This document shows positions 62,818 to 64,000 of a stretch of 64,000 nucleotides of DNA, in pieces; position 1 is the stretch's first letter; each line of letters starts with the position of its first letter. The stretch spans positions 1-64,000 of the forward strand of contig CAWBCR010000029.1 in assembly GCA_963787375.1 (NCBI GenBank), read 5' to 3'. A program made the translations under genes and the position numbers. Source of the DNA: CAWBCR01 sp963787375 (lineage in GTDB: Bacteria; Chloroflexota; Anaerolineae; Aggregatilineales; UBA3940). The notes beneath the pieces are model-generated. The model was not told where the DNA came from and ran no database searches. It saw nothing but the letters and a program-made list of their open reading frames with translations.

Positions 62818-63906
62818 CTAGCGCCGGAAGGCGGGGATGTAGAAGGGCCGCTTGACGATCTTCGCCTTCTTGGCCACGTCGCGAATGATGACCTCGACCT
62901 CCTTGCCCTGCTCGGCCAGGTCGCGCGGGATGAGCGCCATCGCCGCGTAGGATTCAACGGTCGGGGCGAACATGCCGGTCGTCACGTGGCCATGCTGCCC
63001 GTCGACGATCACGTCGTAGTGCTCGCGCGGGACGCCCCGGTCGACCATCTCCAGGCAGACCAGCTTGCGCGGCGGGCCTTCGAGCCGCTGCTTGAGCAGC
63101 GCGTCGCGGCCCACGAAGTCGCCCTTGTCGGTCTTGACGGCGAAGCCGAGGCCCGCCTCCAGCGGCGAGATGTCGGCGGTGATCTCGTGGCCATACAGCG
63201 GCAGGCACGGCTCGAAGCGCAGGCTGTCACGCGCGGCGAGGCCAATCGGCTTGACGCCGTGCGGCTCGCCCGCCTTGAGGATCGCGTTCCACACGTCGAC
63301 GGCCCTGTCGGCGTCGAAGAACAACTCGTAGCCCCACTCGCCGGTGTAGCCGGTGTTGCCAATCAGGCAGTCGACGCCGGCGACCTTGGCCCGCGTCGAG
63401 AAGTGGAAGGCGACTTTGCCCAGGTCGGCGTCGCAGATCGTCTGGAGCACCTGCTGCGCCTTCGGCCCCTGGAAGGCCAGCATGTAGGTCTCGGTCGAGA
63501 CGTCGGTGACGGTCACGTCGAAGCCGGGCGTGTGGGCCTGCATCCACTTCACGTCTTTCTTCAGGTTCGAGGCGTTGACCACCACGTAATAGTATTCGGG
63601 CAGGTGGTAGATGAAGATGTCGTCGACCGTGCCGCCGTCGTCGTAGCACAGCAGCGAATAGCCGGCCTCCCACTCCGTCAGCGCATCCACATCGCTGGTG
63701 ACGACGTACTGCAGGAACGCGAAGGCGTCCGGCCCGTCGACGATCACCTGGCCCATATGGTCGATGTCGAACAGGCCGGCGGCCATGCGCACGGTGGCAT
63801 GCTCTTCGAGCGGGCTGGTGTACTGGACGGGCATCTCCCACCCGGCGAAGGGCACCATGCGCGCGCCGAGCTTCACATGCGTGTCATATAACTGCGTGCA
63901 ATTCAC
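62818..63906 (-). CDS. gcvT: Glycine cleavage system aminomethyltransferase (T protein)
   Basis: 362 residues. Transfers the aminomethyl carbon of glycine to tetrahydrofolate, giving methylene-tetrahydrofolate and ammonia. GTG 63906 gives NCTQLYDTHVKLGARMVPFA GWEMPVQYTSPLEEH; then VDGPDAFAFLQYVVTSDVDA, DIFIYHLPEYYYVVVNASN, FQGPKAQQVL, GYTGEWGYELFFDADRAVDV and DSLRFEPCLPLYGHEI are the family marks. C-terminal barrel RKLVCLEMVDRGVPRE. The start is chosen because GGAATT precedes it and the family start aligns. The product is the cosubstrate of PanB enzymes. No other gcv genes in the window. Confidence 0.92.
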   Translation of the reverse strand: MNCTQLYDTHVKLGARMVPFAGWEMPVQYTSPLEEHATVRMAAGLFDIDHMGQVIVDGPDAFAFLQYVVTSDVDALTEWEAGYSLLCYDDGGTVDDIFIYHLPEYYYVVVNASNLKKDVKWMQAHTPGFDVTVTDVSTETYMLAFQGPKAQQVLQTICDADLGKVAFHFSTRAKVAGVDCLIGNTGYTGEWGYELFFDADRAVDVWNAILKAGEPHGVKPIGLAARDSLRFEPCLPLYGHEITADISPLEAGLGFAVKTDKGDFVGRDALLKQRLEGPPRKLVCLEMVDRGVPREHYDVIVDGQHGHVTTGMFAPTVESYAAMALIPRDLAEQGKEVEVIIRDVAKKAKIVKRPFYIPAFRR

Positions 63907-64000
63907 AGGAATTCCTTTCGTGTGTGTGGCGTGTCGATGTGCCTTCATTATAAACGGGATCGAGGCGATGGGGGGAGGAGGTGGGAAGAAAGGGAAGAAG

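Overview
The window is high-GC bacterial DNA with dense operons, GTG/TTG starts and ATGA-type overlaps. Gene content (cytochrome bd with a fused-style CydDC exporter, kinase and J-domain proteins fused to formylglycine-enzyme domains, M3 oligopeptidase, dispersed GC-rich palindromes) suggests a Chloroflexota-like organism, but this is an inference without any marker gene such as rRNA. About twenty genes carry a single indel that splits an otherwise intact domain, which points to residual long-read sequence error rather than mass gene decay.

Positions 1-16085 form one giant imperfect inverted repeat folding at about 8222, inside the 3' end of an IS256-type transposase. The right arm (8239-16085) is intact; the left arm (1-8205) is a low-fidelity reverse-complement copy in which every gene is shattered by substitutions and indels. 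I think this is most likely a fold-back assembly artefact at a contig end, but a real decaying duplication is not excluded.

Positions 9222-21606 hold the main metabolic locus: a divergent SDR epimerase, then a long + strand operon for a bacterial microcompartment: UlaE-like L-xylulose-5-phosphate 3-epimerase, UlaD-like 3-keto-L-gulonate-6-phosphate decarboxylase with a novel C-terminal extension, two BMC-H shell proteins, a BMC-T, a BMC-P (EutN/CcmL), a small linker protein with a possible encapsulation peptide, a PanB-like aldolase lacking one metal ligand, an E1-alpha/E1-beta/E2 2-oxoacid dehydrogenase and HPr plus Enzyme I of the PTS. A good promoter with two 12-bp palindromes 21 bp apart precedes it. 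No aldehyde dehydrogenase/PduL core is seen, so this is not a standard metabolosome.

Positions 21845-28479 (- strand) encode Rrf2 regulator, CydA, CydB, CydD, CydC. 28789-32000 (+) carry a dolichol/phytol kinase-like protein, a dual-specificity phosphatase and an M3 oligoendopeptidase. 32155-36915 (-) carry an adenylate cyclase and two FGE-domain fusions, one to a J domain, one to a Ser/Thr kinase. 37078-45738 (-) is a phosphate-response block: PstB, PstA, PstC, PstS, a Usp-like protein with an array of five Pho-box-like heptamers upstream, a PhoB/PhoR-like pair and a VIT-family transporter. 46079-49004 (+) carry an FGGY sugar kinase, a REP-associated tyrosine transposase between REP repeats and a hypothetical protein.

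Positions 49130-59515 are a virion-structure cluster behind a strong promoter with a LexA-like box: portal, protease, HK97-type capsid, connector, tail and small membrane proteins, but no terminase, integrase or replication genes, so a defective prophage or gene-transfer-agent-like element. Inside it a lower-GC three-gene cargo (a proteasome-beta-like hydrolase plus an antitoxin/RelE toxin pair) lies between two identical 41-bp sequences. The window ends with a DUF6941-like protein, a damaged HicAB pair, a VanY-like lipoprotein, a DUF4386-like membrane protein and GcvT (-).
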